A DNA stretch of 27,775 nucleotides from contig JAHFBX010000003.1 in the NCBI GenBank assembly GCA_023249815.1, positions 1-27,775 on the forward strand, in the 5' to 3' direction. Shown one piece after another: positions 1 through 11,257 of the stretch. Source of the DNA: Candidatus Eiseniibacteriota bacterium (lineage in GTDB: Bacteria > Eisenbacteria > RBG-16-71-46). The position numbers were made by a program, and so were the translations under genes. The first letter of the stretch is position 1. Every line of letters starts with the position of its first letter. Under the pieces are notes generated by a model that searched no databases, was not told the DNA's origin, and worked only from the letters and a program-made list of their open reading frames with translations.

Positions 1-1983
1 GACCCGCCGTGGCGGGGAAAGACGTAGCGCGAAGCGCTCGCTCGATCCGCTGCAGCTCCCCGACGGACCATGCCTGGAATGGGCAGCCGTTCGGCGTGTA
101 CGGCGGATCGGCGTCCGCGATCTCGCTCACATGCCCGAGGCCAGCCTCATGAAGATGTGCGCGAAGTGGCGGCAGGAACCGGTCCGCGGCCTCGGCGCGC
201 GTCGCGGGCGTGTCGCCGCGCACGGCGAGCCACGCGTTCACGAACGCTCCCATGAGCCACGGCCACACCGTGCCCTGGTGGTAGGCGCCATCGCGTTCGC
301 GCACGCCGCCGGCGTAGCGGGGTGCGTAGCCGGGTTCTCCGGGCGCAAGTGAGCGTGGCCCGAGCGGCGTGAGGAGTTCGCGCTCGACCAGGTCCACGAC
401 CGCGCGCGCCCGCGCGCCCGCGAGCAGCGGCAACGGCAGCCCGCCCACGGCGAACAACTGATTCGGCCGGAGTCTCCCGTCGACGGCACCCGGCACGTGA
501 TCCACGTCGACGACGTCGTAGAGACAGCCGCGCGACTCGTTCCAGAAACGCGCCTCGAACGCGGCCCGGGCGCGATCTCGCCGCTCGGCCCAGCGCGCGG
601 CCGTGGCCTCGCTGCCGCGGCCGGTGAGGCTCGCCCCCACGTCGAGCGCGTTCACCCACAGCGCCTGGATCTCCACCGCTTTCCCCGTGCGCGGGGTCAC
701 CACCCAACCGCCCACCTTGGCGTCCATCCAGGTGAGCTGCACGCCGGGCTCACCCGAAGCGAGCAGGCCGTCAGCGTCCATGCGGATGCCGAAGCGCGTG
801 CCGCGTTCGTAGCCTGTGAGAATGGCTTCGATCGCGGCGCGCAGCGCGACGCGATCCCGCGCGGCCACCCGTCGATTCGCCATGCGCATGGCCTCGAACC
901 ACTCGCCCACCACGACCACGTACCAGAGCGATGCGTCCACGGAATTGTATTCCGGCGTGTCGCCCGAGTCCGGGAATCGGTTCGGCAGCATGCCCTGGGA
1001 CACCGCGCCCGCCCACTGGACGAGGATCCGCCGCGCGTCGTCGAGCCGGCCGTTGGCGAGGCAGAGTCCGCGAAGCGCGATGAACGTGTCGCGTCCCCAA
1101 TCGCCGAACCACGGGTAGCCGGCGATCACGGTGAGTCCGTCGCCACGGCGAACGAGGTAGGCGTCGGCCGCGCAACCGAGCGGATCCCGGAACGCGGCGC
1201 GGCGGCGCTTCTCGCCAGCCGTGAGCCGCTGGGCGAGGCTGCGTGCGGCCTTTTCAGCGAAGCAGGTCCGCAGCTCGGGAATGTCCGCCGCCAGTACGAG
1301 CACCGCCTCGGGCCGCGACAGCTCCCAGCGGAACACGCCCGGTGACGCGAGGTCTTCGAGGTGGTCGAGGCCGCGTTCGCGCTCGCGCTCGTACAGGAAT
1401 CGCCAGTACCAGTCCGGCGCGTGTTCGTAGTCTGCGTCGGCCAGCGCCAGCACGCCAGGCACGCCGGCGTACGGTTTCCAGGCGATCGCGGCGCCCAAAC
1501 GCTCGGCGTCGAACCGGAAGGCCTCGTTCGCGTGATGCAGCGCGTGCGGGTCGCGCCCCGAGAGCAGCGGCCGCACGCACAGCCGTGTGCCGGGCGGCGC
1601 GCCCTCGACGCGCCAGCGCAACACGACCGCGGACGAAGCCTGGCGCGCGTGGCACTCGTGCATGACGCGCGTGCCGTCCGGCAACTTCCACGTCCAGCGC
1701 GGCCATGGCTCGTGCGAGAACGCGGCGCGGGCGAGCGAGGCCTCGCCGGTCACCACGCCGGAGGCGTATCGCTGCGCGGTGAGCGCGATGCGTTCACAGT
1801 CTCGCTCGAGCCACGCCTCGACGCCGTTCACGAGCAGCCAGCGATCCCCCGGCGGCTTAGCGGCGTGCAGTAGCAGCGCGTGATAGCGCCGCGTGCGCAC
1901 ACCGAGCGCGGTGCCCGAGGCGAAGCCGCCGAGGCCATCCGCCTCGAGCCACTCGCGCTCGTCTGCTCCGTTCGAGACGAGGT

Positions 1984-1987
<4 letters not shown>
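1..1987 (-). CDS. Glycogen-debranching enzyme (amylo-alpha-1,6-glucosidase type), 3' end outside window
   Basis: This is a cytoplasmic glucan-debranching enzyme of the bacterial GDE_N/GDE_C family, which removes alpha-1,6-linked branch glucose. The reading frame runs from a GTG at 1987 for 662 codons and is still open at the window edge; only a few residues should be missing. The N-terminal half (residues 10-250) starts with the family's EWLEADGLGGFASGT motif. The catalytic (alpha/alpha)6 domain has GYPWFGDWGRDTFIA near residues 285-300, GAYHQGTVWPW near 570 and the terminal SEIADADPPYTPNGCPFQAWS block near 625, which carries the expected catalytic acids. The GTG overlaps the stop of the upstream glycosidase (GTGA), so translation is probably coupled. 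It is the last visible gene of a five-gene operon. Family assignment is secure; whether the substrate is glycogen, maltodextrin or another glucan is inferred. Confidence 0.93.
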
Positions 1988-4698
<2,711 letters not shown>

Positions 4699-4702
4699 GG
4701 CG

Positions 4703-5872
4703 TCACTCCTTCGCGATGTCACAGACGACCTTGATGACGCCTGTGCCCATCGTGAGTGTGGTGAACAGGTCGCGGAAGTTCTCGAGTCCCGAGACACGAT
4801 GCGTGATGAGGCGCGAGAGCCAGCCGGGGAACTGCGCTTCGGCCTGCGCGTGGTCGCGCACGCCGGACTCGAAGTACTCCCGGTTCGCGTTCACCGTGCC
4901 CACCACGACCTTGTTGCCGAGCACGAACTGGAGGTTGATCTCGTCCGCGGGCACCTCGACCACGCGGTCACCTCCGGTCACGCTCGAGAGCACGAGCACG
5001 CCGTTCTTGGCCAGTGCTTGCATGCCTTCGAACACCAGCGGCGAGAAGCCCGAGGCTTCGAACACGAGATCGAACGGCCCGTGCCGGCGCGCACCCTCGA
5101 GCAGTGGCACGTCGACGGTGTTCAAGTAGCGCGCCCCGAGCGCCTCGATGAGGTCAGAGTTCAGGTAGGGCCTTGGCGTACGGCCGAACACCGTGACCTC
5201 GAGACCGCGGAGCCGGAGCGCAAGGGCGGCGAGCAGTCCGATTGTGCCGGCGCCGGTCACGGCGGCCCGACGCGGACGCCACACGCGCAGCCGGCGCTGG
5301 ATCTCGAACGCCTGCGTGATGCCCTTCTCCACGACCGACGTGGGCTCCAGCAGCACGCCGGTGTGACGCAGTTCGTGCGGTACTCTCACCAGGTACTCCG
5401 GATCCTCGACGATGGTCTCGGTGAGGTAGCCGTGGCGCAGGTTGATGCCGCGCTCGAAATAGGTGTCGTCCGTGGTCATGTCGTAGGTGCCGATCTGGTC
5501 GTACACGCTCGTCCCGGGCCGTCGTACGGTGGCCACGACGTGGTCGCCGGGTGCGAACTCGGTGACCGCATCCCCCACGGCCTCGACGCGGCCGAAGCTC
5601 TCGTGGCCGAGCACGAGGTAGTCGTCGCCCGGGGGCGCCATGCCGTACTCGGCGGCGTCGATCTCCTTGTCGGTGCCATCCACGCCCACCGACAGCATCT
5701 TCACGAGCACGCCGCGGCCGCCGGGCATGTCGCCGAGCCTGGGGCGCGGGATGCGCGCGAGGTGCACGCTCTGAGCCTTACCGGGATGCACGGCGACGGC
5801 GTGCATGGTGGCCGTTGACGCAGCGCCCTTGTCGCCGGCGCGCGTGCGGGTCTCCAGGGTTTCGGGGTTCAT
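4703..5872 (-). CDS. Zinc-dependent medium-chain dehydrogenase, glucose 1-dehydrogenase type
   Basis: This is an NAD(P)-dependent medium-chain dehydrogenase resembling archaeal glucose 1-dehydrogenase, which oxidises glucose to gluconolactone. The catalytic-zinc region reads VGVDGTDKEID, so Asp65 replaces the usual Cys ligand, followed by LGHESFGRV (His90, Glu91). Asp in this position is known from halophilic archaeal glucose dehydrogenase. The structural-zinc lobe has no cysteines; its place is taken by RRPGTSVYDQIGTYDM. The Rossmann motif is GAGTIGLL, with VFGRTPRP after the second strand, where the Arg suggests NADP use. The ATG at 5872 overlaps the VOC gene stop (ATGA) and has GGAG 4 nt upstream. 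A second Met at residue 23 (MHAVAVHPGK) matches the usual family start, so the first 22 residues are an extension or a misplaced start. Its neighbours support a role in sugar oxidation. Confidence 0.87.
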   Translation of the reverse strand: MNPETLETRTRAGDKGAASTATMHAVAVHPGKAQSVHLARIPRPRLGDMPGGRGVLVKMLSVGVDGTDKEIDAAEYGMAPPGDDYLVLGHESFGRVEAVGDAVTEFAPGDHVVATVRRPGTSVYDQIGTYDMTTDDTYFERGINLRHGYLTETIVEDPEYLVRVPHELRHTGVLLEPTSVVEKGITQAFEIQRRLRVWRPRRAAVTGAGTIGLLAALALRLRGLEVTVFGRTPRPYLNSDLIEALGARYLNTVDVPLLEGARRHGPFDLVFEASGFSPLVFEGMQALAKNGVLVLSSVTGGDRVVEVPADEINLQFVLGNKVVVGTVNANREYFESGVRDHAQAEAQFPGWLSRLITHRVSGLENFRDLFTTLTMGTGVIKVVCDIAKE

Positions 5873-6972
5873 CGCTCCACCACCTCCATGGCGTGCCCGT
5901 CGGGGTCACGCACGAGAAGTCCGCTGCGGAATCCGAGTGCCGTGTCGGGGAGCATCACGGGACCCGGCGACACGAAGTGTGCCTGCGCGGAGCGAAGTCC
6001 GCGCCACGCGCCGTCGAGCGAGCGCGTCTCGAGGCGCGTCTGCCAGTGCACGAGGTCGTTCGCACGCGCATCGGCGGGATAGGGTCGGCCGTCCCCCGGG
6101 CTCAGGTACTCGAGGAACTCGATCGCGGGCCCGCGCTCGGCGCGAACACTGGTGATGCGCAGGCGTGCTCCGAAGACGTTGTTCAGGTGCTCCTGCTCGG
6201 TGCCGTGGTTCTCACTCTCCCCGGCCACCTTGAATCCAAGCTGATCTCTATAGAACGCGAGGCTCTGCTCGGTGTTCGCCACGGTGATGGCGGTGTGGTC
6301 GATGCCGAGGAACAGCCGGTCGGTGGCGTGCCAGCGCGCCGCGCTCTTGTCGGGCGGGAACCATAGGATCTCGAGGAAGTGCCCGTCGGGATCGCGGAAG
6401 TAGAACGCACGGATGCCGGCCGCGCCCTTGTTCCAGTCCGGGATGCGCTGCGGTCCAGTCGAGGCGTGCCGCACATTGAACTCGCGCAGCCGCGCGTAGG
6501 CGCGGTCCATGTCGCTCACGATGATCGCCACGTGCTGGAACCAGCGATCGTTGCCGCGCGAACCCGCCTGGAACGCCAGCCCCTCCGGCGCCAGGTACTG
6601 TGTGAGTTCGAGCTGCTCGTCTCCCAGCTGCAGCCGCGCGACGCGGGCGCGCGCGCCGAACACGCCCTCCAGACGTTCGAACGCCTCTCCCGCCACCTCC
6701 ACCTCCGAGACCTTCCGGAACTGGAGCACGCCCGTGTAGAACTCCACCGCGCGATCGAGGTCCGACACGGTGAGCCCCACCGGCCCTACCGCGACGACAC
6801 GCGTCTCGCCTGCGGCCGGCGACGCCGCGCGAGACGCCGCCGCGCGCACCGGGGACGTGACGGCGAACGCCAGGGCGCCCGCCAGCGCGATCGTCCGCCA
6901 CGCCCGCCCGGTGAGCGGCACACTTCCCCTGCCGCGCGCAGCCCGCGCGCGTTGGATCGAGCGGTCACTCAT
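5869..6972 (-). CDS. Exported protein with two VOC (glyoxalase/dioxygenase-like) domains
   Basis: This 367-residue protein has an N-terminal export signal: a basic region to about residue 27, then a hydrophobic stretch ending SPVRA-AAS. Two VOC units follow. The first begins VGPVGLTVSDLDRAVEF and ends DPDGHFLEILWF; the second begins IDHTAITVANTEQSLAF and ends DPDGHAMEVVE. In the first unit the usual first metal His is replaced (Pro in GPVGLTV), although the later HVAIIV and Glu are kept. The second unit keeps its His and Glu ligands and is the better candidate for a metal site. The ATG at 6972 overlaps the GMC gene stop, and the protein's own stop overlaps the dehydrogenase start. The reaction is unknown; VOC proteins include dioxygenases, isomerases and binding proteins. 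Confidence 0.87.
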   Translation of the reverse strand: MSDRSIQRARAARGRGSVPLTGRAWRTIALAGALAFAVTSPVRAAASRAASPAAGETRVVAVGPVGLTVSDLDRAVEFYTGVLQFRKVSEVEVAGEAFERLEGVFGARARVARLQLGDEQLELTQYLAPEGLAFQAGSRGNDRWFQHVAIIVSDMDRAYARLREFNVRHASTGPQRIPDWNKGAAGIRAFYFRDPDGHFLEILWFPPDKSAARWHATDRLFLGIDHTAITVANTEQSLAFYRDQLGFKVAGESENHGTEQEHLNNVFGARLRITSVRAERGPAIEFLEYLSPGDGRPYPADARANDLVHWQTRLETRSLDGAWRGLRSAQAHFVSPGPVMLPDTALGFRSGLLVRDPDGHAMEVVER

Positions 6973-8585
6973 CGCGCCACTCCCACGACGGGTGATGCTT
7001 TCGCCGTCGCTGCATCCACCGTCACGCCAAGTCGCTGCTTCAGGTGGTCCGCGACGCGCAGGGCATTCGCCATGATCGTCAACGCGGGATTCACCGCTGA
7101 GCTGGACGGGAAGAAGCTCCCGTCCACGACGTAAAGATTGTCGAGTTCGTGCGCGCGGCAGTTCACGTCGAGCACGGAACTCGCGGGATCGGTCCCGAAC
7201 CGGGCGGTGCCGTTCTGGTGCGCCACACCCGCGAGCGGGATGCGCTTGCCGATGTACGCGTTTAGCTTCGAGAAGCCCTGGATGCAGCCGTCGCCGTGCA
7301 CCGGGCACGGCAGCTTGCCCAGCAGCGACTGCAGCTTGGACTGGAGCCGGCGATGGCCTTCCTCGTTGTTGGGCGTGTAGGTGAGCTGCGTGCGCCCGTC
7401 CCGCGCCAGCGTCACGCGGTTGTCGGGGCTTGGCAGGTCCTCGGACGTGAGCCAGAAGTCGAGCGAGTGCTTCGCCATCTGGTCGAGCGTCCAGCCTGGA
7501 GTGAACTTCGGCGCGCCCGCGGCCAGAACGTATTCGTCGGTCTTGCCCACGAACGAGATGTGGCCCATCGGGTACGGCCACTCGCCGTCGCCCCAGTAGA
7601 AGTCGTTCAGCGCCCAGCTCTTCTGGAACACGGTGGGGTTCGGGCACAGCGACAACGCGAGCATCACCGAGTTCAGGTGGCACATGTAGTTGCGCCCGAC
7701 CTGGCCCGAGCCGTTCGCGAGGCCGTTCGCGTGGCGATCGTTCGCGGAGCGCAGCAGCAGTGCCGCCGAGTTGATGGCGCCGGCGCTCGACACCACGAGG
7801 TCGGCGCGCAGGGTCAGCCGCTCGCCGTTCCGCGTCACCTGGACGCCCGTCACCTCGCGCCCGCTGGATGAGGTGAGCAGGCGGTCCACGGTGGTGTTCG
7901 TCATCAGCTCCACGTTGCCGCGCGCGAGCGCCGGATCCACGCAGCAGACCTGCGCGTCGGCCTTCGCGTTCACGAGGCACGGGTGTCCGTCACAGGTGCC
8001 GCAGCGGATACAGGCGCTCTTCCGCGGATTCGCCTCGTCGAGCATGACCGCGATGGGTACGTGGAACGGCCGGTGACCGAGTGCCACGAGACCGTCGTTC
8101 AGTCGCTGGATGCGCGGCTCGTGGCTCACCGCGGGGTGCGCGTAGGGCGCGCTCGCCCACGGTTCGGTGGGGTCCTCTCCGCGCATGCCGTGCACGTGGT
8201 AGAGGCGTTCGGCCTGCGTGTAGTACGGCTCCATCGCCGTGTAATCGATGGGCCACGCGGGCGACAGGCCGCCGGCGTGCCGCACCTCGCCGAAATCGCG
8301 TTCGCGCATGCGCAGCAGCGCCGCGCCATAGAACTTGGTGTTGCCGCCCACGAAGTAATGCGTGCCGGCCACGAACTCCTTGCCGGCGCCGTCGAGCCAC
8401 GTGTCCGCGTTGTTGTAGCGCCCTTCGAGCACCGCGGCCTTCGTGCTCCAGTTCTGCGCCTCACGCGGGACGTAATCGCCGCGCTCCACGAGGAGGACGC
8501 GCTTGGCCGTCGCCGCGAGGGCCCAGGCCAGCGTGCCCCCACCGGCGCCGCTACCGATGATCAGGACGTCCCAGTGGTTCGACAT
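6969..8585 (-). CDS. GMC-family FAD oxidoreductase with four-Cys motif
   Basis: This is a flavoprotein dehydrogenase of the glucose-methanol-choline family (538 aa). The N-terminus carries the FAD dinucleotide motif GSGAGGGTLAWALA and the usual early Glu (LLVERGD). The C-terminus has the catalytic His456 (GVAHQNGTARFG) and Asn499 (SAVNPALTIMANALR). Residues 192-203 read CIRCGTCDGHPC. A Cys cluster at this place occurs in gluconate and FAD-glucose dehydrogenase catalytic subunits, where it can hold an Fe-S centre, so an electron-transferring dehydrogenase is more likely than an H2O2-forming oxidase. I prefer the ATG at 8585 because GGAG lies 7 nt before it; the in-frame GTG at 8591 is only 1 nt from that site. 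There is no signal peptide. It is the first gene of the sugar operon; a sugar or sugar-acid substrate is inferred. Confidence 0.9.
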   Translation of the reverse strand: MSNHWDVLIIGSGAGGGTLAWALAATAKRVLLVERGDYVPREAQNWSTKAAVLEGRYNNADTWLDGAGKEFVAGTHYFVGGNTKFYGAALLRMRERDFGEVRHAGGLSPAWPIDYTAMEPYYTQAERLYHVHGMRGEDPTEPWASAPYAHPAVSHEPRIQRLNDGLVALGHRPFHVPIAVMLDEANPRKSACIRCGTCDGHPCLVNAKADAQVCCVDPALARGNVELMTNTTVDRLLTSSSGREVTGVQVTRNGERLTLRADLVVSSAGAINSAALLLRSANDRHANGLANGSGQVGRNYMCHLNSVMLALSLCPNPTVFQKSWALNDFYWGDGEWPYPMGHISFVGKTDEYVLAAGAPKFTPGWTLDQMAKHSLDFWLTSEDLPSPDNRVTLARDGRTQLTYTPNNEEGHRRLQSKLQSLLGKLPCPVHGDGCIQGFSKLNAYIGKRIPLAGVAHQNGTARFGTDPASSVLDVNCRAHELDNLYVVDGSFFPSSSAVNPALTIMANALRVADHLKQRLGVTVDAATAKASPVVGVAR

Positions 8586-8611
8586 GTTCACGCTCCGGTG
8601 CGGGACTCTAC

Positions 8612-8633
8612 GCCCGCCAGAGCCGCGGCGGGC
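8612..8633. other. GC-rich hairpin in the leader of the sugar operon
   Basis: A perfect inverted repeat (GCCCGCC / GGCGGGC, 8-nt loop) lies 27 bp upstream of the GMC start. It could end transcription from the spondin operon or form in the 5' leader. No U-tract follows on either strand, so the role is open. Confidence 0.35.
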
Positions 8634-8721
8634 CGGGGAAACGCTCGGGTGAAGCGGGCGCGGCGGACCGGGCGGAGGGCCCTGTGCAAACGGGTTCCGG
8701 CCCGGCCCCGCCGCGCGAGGG

Positions 8722-9441
8722 TCAGTTCGAAGCCGCCTGCGAGGGCGTGATCATGACGCGGATCACGTCGCTGACGCGCGGCCAGGTGTAGCGGTCGTGG
8801 AGCTTCGCCACCGGCTTCGACTCGCTCGGGCCGGTGTTCGGCGACATCTGGCGCGGCGCCTGGTTCGGGCCCGCACCCGGTTCCTCGTTCACCTCGGTGC
8901 CGGCGTCCCACAGCATCACCTGCGAGGTGACATCCCCGCTCACCGGGCGGCCGTTCGCGAACAGCGCGATGCCCTTCTCGTCCGGCGCGAAGAACACGTC
9001 GTTCGACTGGCCGAACATGGTGGTGAACGCGAGGCGGTCGCCAGGCTTCGCCGTCACGGTGAACTCGTACGCCTTGCCCGGCAGCGCCGGCCCAGGCTTG
9101 TCGTCACCCTGCGGAACGTTGAACACACCCGCGGCGCGTACCCCCTCGTGGTGCATGCAGTGCTCCGCGAGCTTCGAGGGGTCGCCATCCTCGGCCTGCA
9201 TCTCGAGCCCCCAACCGGGCTGGAGCTTCCCGGGCGTGAACAGCCGCGCCGGCTTCTCCTGAACGACCCACGCGCCAGGCGAGTGCGGCGCCGGAGCGGT
9301 CGAGCCATTCGAGAGTTTGAGCGTGGCGCCCGTGGATACGTTCTCGATGCGTACCGTGAACGTGGCCTGGCCCTTCATCGGGGCGGCGAACGCGAGCACC
9401 GGGGTGGTGGCGAGCAGCAGCAGGGCAGGGATCGTCTTCAT
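8722..9441 (-). CDS. Exported spondin-domain protein
   Basis: This 239-residue secreted protein consists of a Sec signal peptide (MKTIPALLLLATTPVLAFA, cleavage near residue 20) and one spondin-like domain filling the rest. Family-typical blocks are FTVRIENVS, GWGLEMQAEDGDP, FTTMFGQSNDVFFAP, GIALFANGRPVSGDVTSQV, LWDAGTEVNEEPGAG and NQAPRQMSPNTGP. The ATG at 9441 is preceded by a strong GAGGAGGA. The gene lies 29 bp downstream of the DM13 gene and ends the operon. Bacterial spondin-domain proteins are exported and of unknown function; in this pairing an extracytoplasmic redox or adhesion role is possible but not shown. Confidence 0.88.
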   Translation of the reverse strand: MKTIPALLLLATTPVLAFAAPMKGQATFTVRIENVSTGATLKLSNGSTAPAPHSPGAWVVQEKPARLFTPGKLQPGWGLEMQAEDGDPSKLAEHCMHHEGVRAAGVFNVPQGDDKPGPALPGKAYEFTVTAKPGDRLAFTTMFGQSNDVFFAPDEKGIALFANGRPVSGDVTSQVMLWDAGTEVNEEPGAGPNQAPRQMSPNTGPSESKPVAKLHDRYTWPRVSDVIRVMITPSQAASN

Positions 9442-9470
9442 GATCGGGGTCCTCCTCGGAGGCACGGGGT

Positions 9471-10022
9471 TCACGAGTGCGAGGTGAGCGGGGCGGTGCC
9501 GAAGTTCACGCCGAAGCGGCGGCACCAGATCGTCACGGCACGGTGCTTCGAGAGATCCACGTTCGCGGGCAGCTCGTAGTTCTGGTCACCGATGTTGCCC
9601 TTGAGCGCGCCGACATGGACGAAGCCGGACTTGGTGACCGTCTCGTTGTCCTTGGCGTCGTTCGCGGCGACGAGCAGCACCTGTACGTCGGGACCGTTCG
9701 AAGTGTGAAATCCGGTGAGCCGCAGCACGCGCCGGCCGTCCGGGTACTCGCGGATCGTGGCGGTGCCCGCGGTCTCGTGCGAGCCGTCGTGGAACATGCC
9801 GGTGGCGACGACGCGCGACTCGGTCGCGGCCGACATCGCGGGCGACTCTGTGGCCGCTGACATGGCCGTCGCCTCGGTGGCCGCCGACATGGCGTTCGAG
9901 CCGGCGACGGGTTCGGGGGACTCGTTCACGGTTTGGTTCACGAACAGGCGCTCCGGGCGGAACGCGTACCAACCGGTGCCGATCGCGGCGAGCGCGACCA
10001 CGGCGATGAGGAGCTTCTTCAT
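9471..10022 (-). CDS. Exported DM13-domain protein with MSAATE repeats
   Basis: This 183-residue protein has an N-terminal signal or anchor helix (MKKLLIAVVALAAIGTGWYAF), a linker, and a C-terminal DM13 domain (about 70-180). The linker carries three near-identical copies of AMSAATE(A/S) around residues 44-68. The DM13 domain shows HETAGTATI, RVLRLTGFHTSNGPDVQVLL and the terminal HRAVTIWCRRFGVNFGTAPL with its conserved Cys. DM13 is predicted to be a redox or electron-transfer module, but I know of no assigned reaction. The ATG at 10022 has GAGGA 5 nt upstream. A much longer frame continues upstream but is antisense-like, Arg-rich noise across the channel gene, so I rejected that start. Confidence 0.88.
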   Translation of the reverse strand: MKKLLIAVVALAAIGTGWYAFRPERLFVNQTVNESPEPVAGSNAMSAATEATAMSAATESPAMSAATESRVVATGMFHDGSHETAGTATIREYPDGRRVLRLTGFHTSNGPDVQVLLVAANDAKDNETVTKSGFVHVGALKGNIGDQNYELPANVDLSKHRAVTIWCRRFGVNFGTAPLTSHS

Positions 10023-10060
10023 GGGATCCTCGCTTGGGGTGGAGGTGGTGCGACGAGAGG

Positions 10061-10894
10061 TCAGGTCGACCGTCTGCCCACCGTGAATGCCGCTTCCCCC
10101 GCGGAGGTTCCCGGACGCTCGCGGCCCGTCTGCCCGCAGAAGTGGCAGGGTTCGTCGTCGCGGTGCAGGAGCTTCGCGCAGCCGCGCATGCGCGCTCCGA
10201 TCAGGCGACACTCGAGCCGCCACGCTTCCACGGCCGCGAGCATGGCGAGTGGCGGGGCGATGAGATAGACGGGATACGCGGTCCAGTCGCCCGCGAGGAA
10301 TGCGGAGCCGAACGTGCGCGCCGGATTGAGGCTGGTGCCCGAGACCGGGGCCTCGACCGCGATGAACAGCGCGAGCAGCGCGCCGGCCACCCAGGGCGTG
10401 AGCGCGGCGCGGCGCCCGGACGCGGTGAGTCGCAGCACGGCCGACATCATGCCGAACGCCATGAGGAATTCGGCTGCGAACGCCGCCACCGACCCGGCGC
10501 GACCCGGCTGCGTGACGACGTAGCGCACGTGCGGGTCCGCGAGCGCGTGCGGCGCGAACGCCGCCACGAGCGCCACGCCCGCCACTCCCACCGCGAACTG
10601 CGCGAGGACGTAGCCCGCGGCGTCCGCGGTGCGGACATGCCCCAGCCGCCAGAACGCGAGCGTGACGCCGGGATTCCAATGCGCGCCCGAGCGGCGACCC
10701 CACGGCGCGAGCACGTTGGCCACGAGTGTCGCTCCCATCGCGAGGCCCATGAACGCGCGTCGCAGTGACGCATCCGTCAGGGCCTGGCGAACGGGCGAGC
10801 CCGGGTGCTCGAGCAGGATCGCGAACACACAGGCGGAGATCATGAACACGGCGAGCCCGAGTCCGTCGGCCAGGTAGTCGGGAAGCCGCCGCAT
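10061..10894 (-). CDS. MIP/aquaporin-family channel with C-terminal Cys tail
   Basis: This is an inner-membrane channel of the major intrinsic protein family (277 aa, six predicted helices). The two half-helix motifs are HWNPGVTLAFW, which has NPG instead of NPA, and SGTSLNPARTFGSAF, the canonical NPA followed by the selectivity Arg. The cytoplasmic tail after the last helix is unusual: it contains CRLIGARMRGCAKL and then EPCHFCGQTGR, so at least four cysteines sit within about 35 residues. The ATG at 10894 precedes MRRLPDYLADGLG, just before the first helix. It is 41 bp downstream of the Cys-rich mini-gene and 38 bp upstream of the DM13 gene. Permeation of water, glycerol or another small solute cannot be decided. 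Confidence 0.85.
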   Translation of the reverse strand: MRRLPDYLADGLGLAVFMISACVFAILLEHPGSPVRQALTDASLRRAFMGLAMGATLVANVLAPWGRRSGAHWNPGVTLAFWRLGHVRTADAAGYVLAQFAVGVAGVALVAAFAPHALADPHVRYVVTQPGRAGSVAAFAAEFLMAFGMMSAVLRLTASGRRAALTPWVAGALLALFIAVEAPVSGTSLNPARTFGSAFLAGDWTAYPVYLIAPPLAMLAAVEAWRLECRLIGARMRGCAKLLHRDDEPCHFCGQTGRERPGTSAGEAAFTVGRRST

Positions 10895-10935
10895 CGCGTT
10901 TCGCCGGGCCTCCGCGAGCGCGCCCGGGGCGCGGC

Positions 10936-11112
10936 TCACAGCTCGTGCCGATAGAACTCGCACTCGCGTTCGAGTTGCTGCAGGAGCAGCGCGGGGACCA
11001 GCCCTCCACACCGGCACTGGCCGGCGCAGCGGCACGGCGGAACGATCGCCGGTCCGTATCCGAAGCCGCCGATGGCGGCGCGCGTGGACCTTGGATCTTG
11101 CGTCGGGTTCAT
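10936..11112 (-). CDS. Small Cys-rich hypothetical protein (58 aa)
   Basis: I do not recognise this family. The start at 11112 is well supported by GGAGG 6 nt before the ATG, and the gene leads the channel/DM13/spondin operon. The protein has a Gly-rich start, a compact C-x-C-x3-C-x-C cluster at residues 27-35 (PPCRCAGQCRCGG), and a short amphipathic C-terminal helix with a fifth Cys (LERECEFYRHEL). There is no signal peptide or membrane helix. The four clustered Cys could bind a metal (Zn, Cu or Fe-S), but that is inference. It is short, so a spurious frame remains possible; the good ribosome site and operon position argue against that. Confidence 0.6.
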   Translation of the reverse strand: MNPTQDPRSTRAAIGGFGYGPAIVPPCRCAGQCRCGGLVPALLLQQLERECEFYRHEL

Positions 11113-11257
11113 GGCGGGCCTCCGAAGACGTGCCTGATTCACAAGTCGGGCCGCTGGGACGCGGCGTTCGAGTCGGTGCGCGGAGCCTCCGGCGCATCGC
11201 AGCCAGCCGGTGGCTGCCGCGATGCCCGGGGTCCGCTGTTCACGCGGCGCTACGGCT

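Noticed and set aside
6973..7980. Upstream extension of the VOC-protein frame
   Set aside because: It runs in another frame of the GMC gene and is Arg-rich; the ATG at 6972 in an ATGA overlap is better.
10023..11009. Upstream extension of the DM13 frame
   Set aside because: Arg-rich, no family match, overlaps the channel gene; the ATG at 10022 has a good ribosome site and begins a signal peptide.
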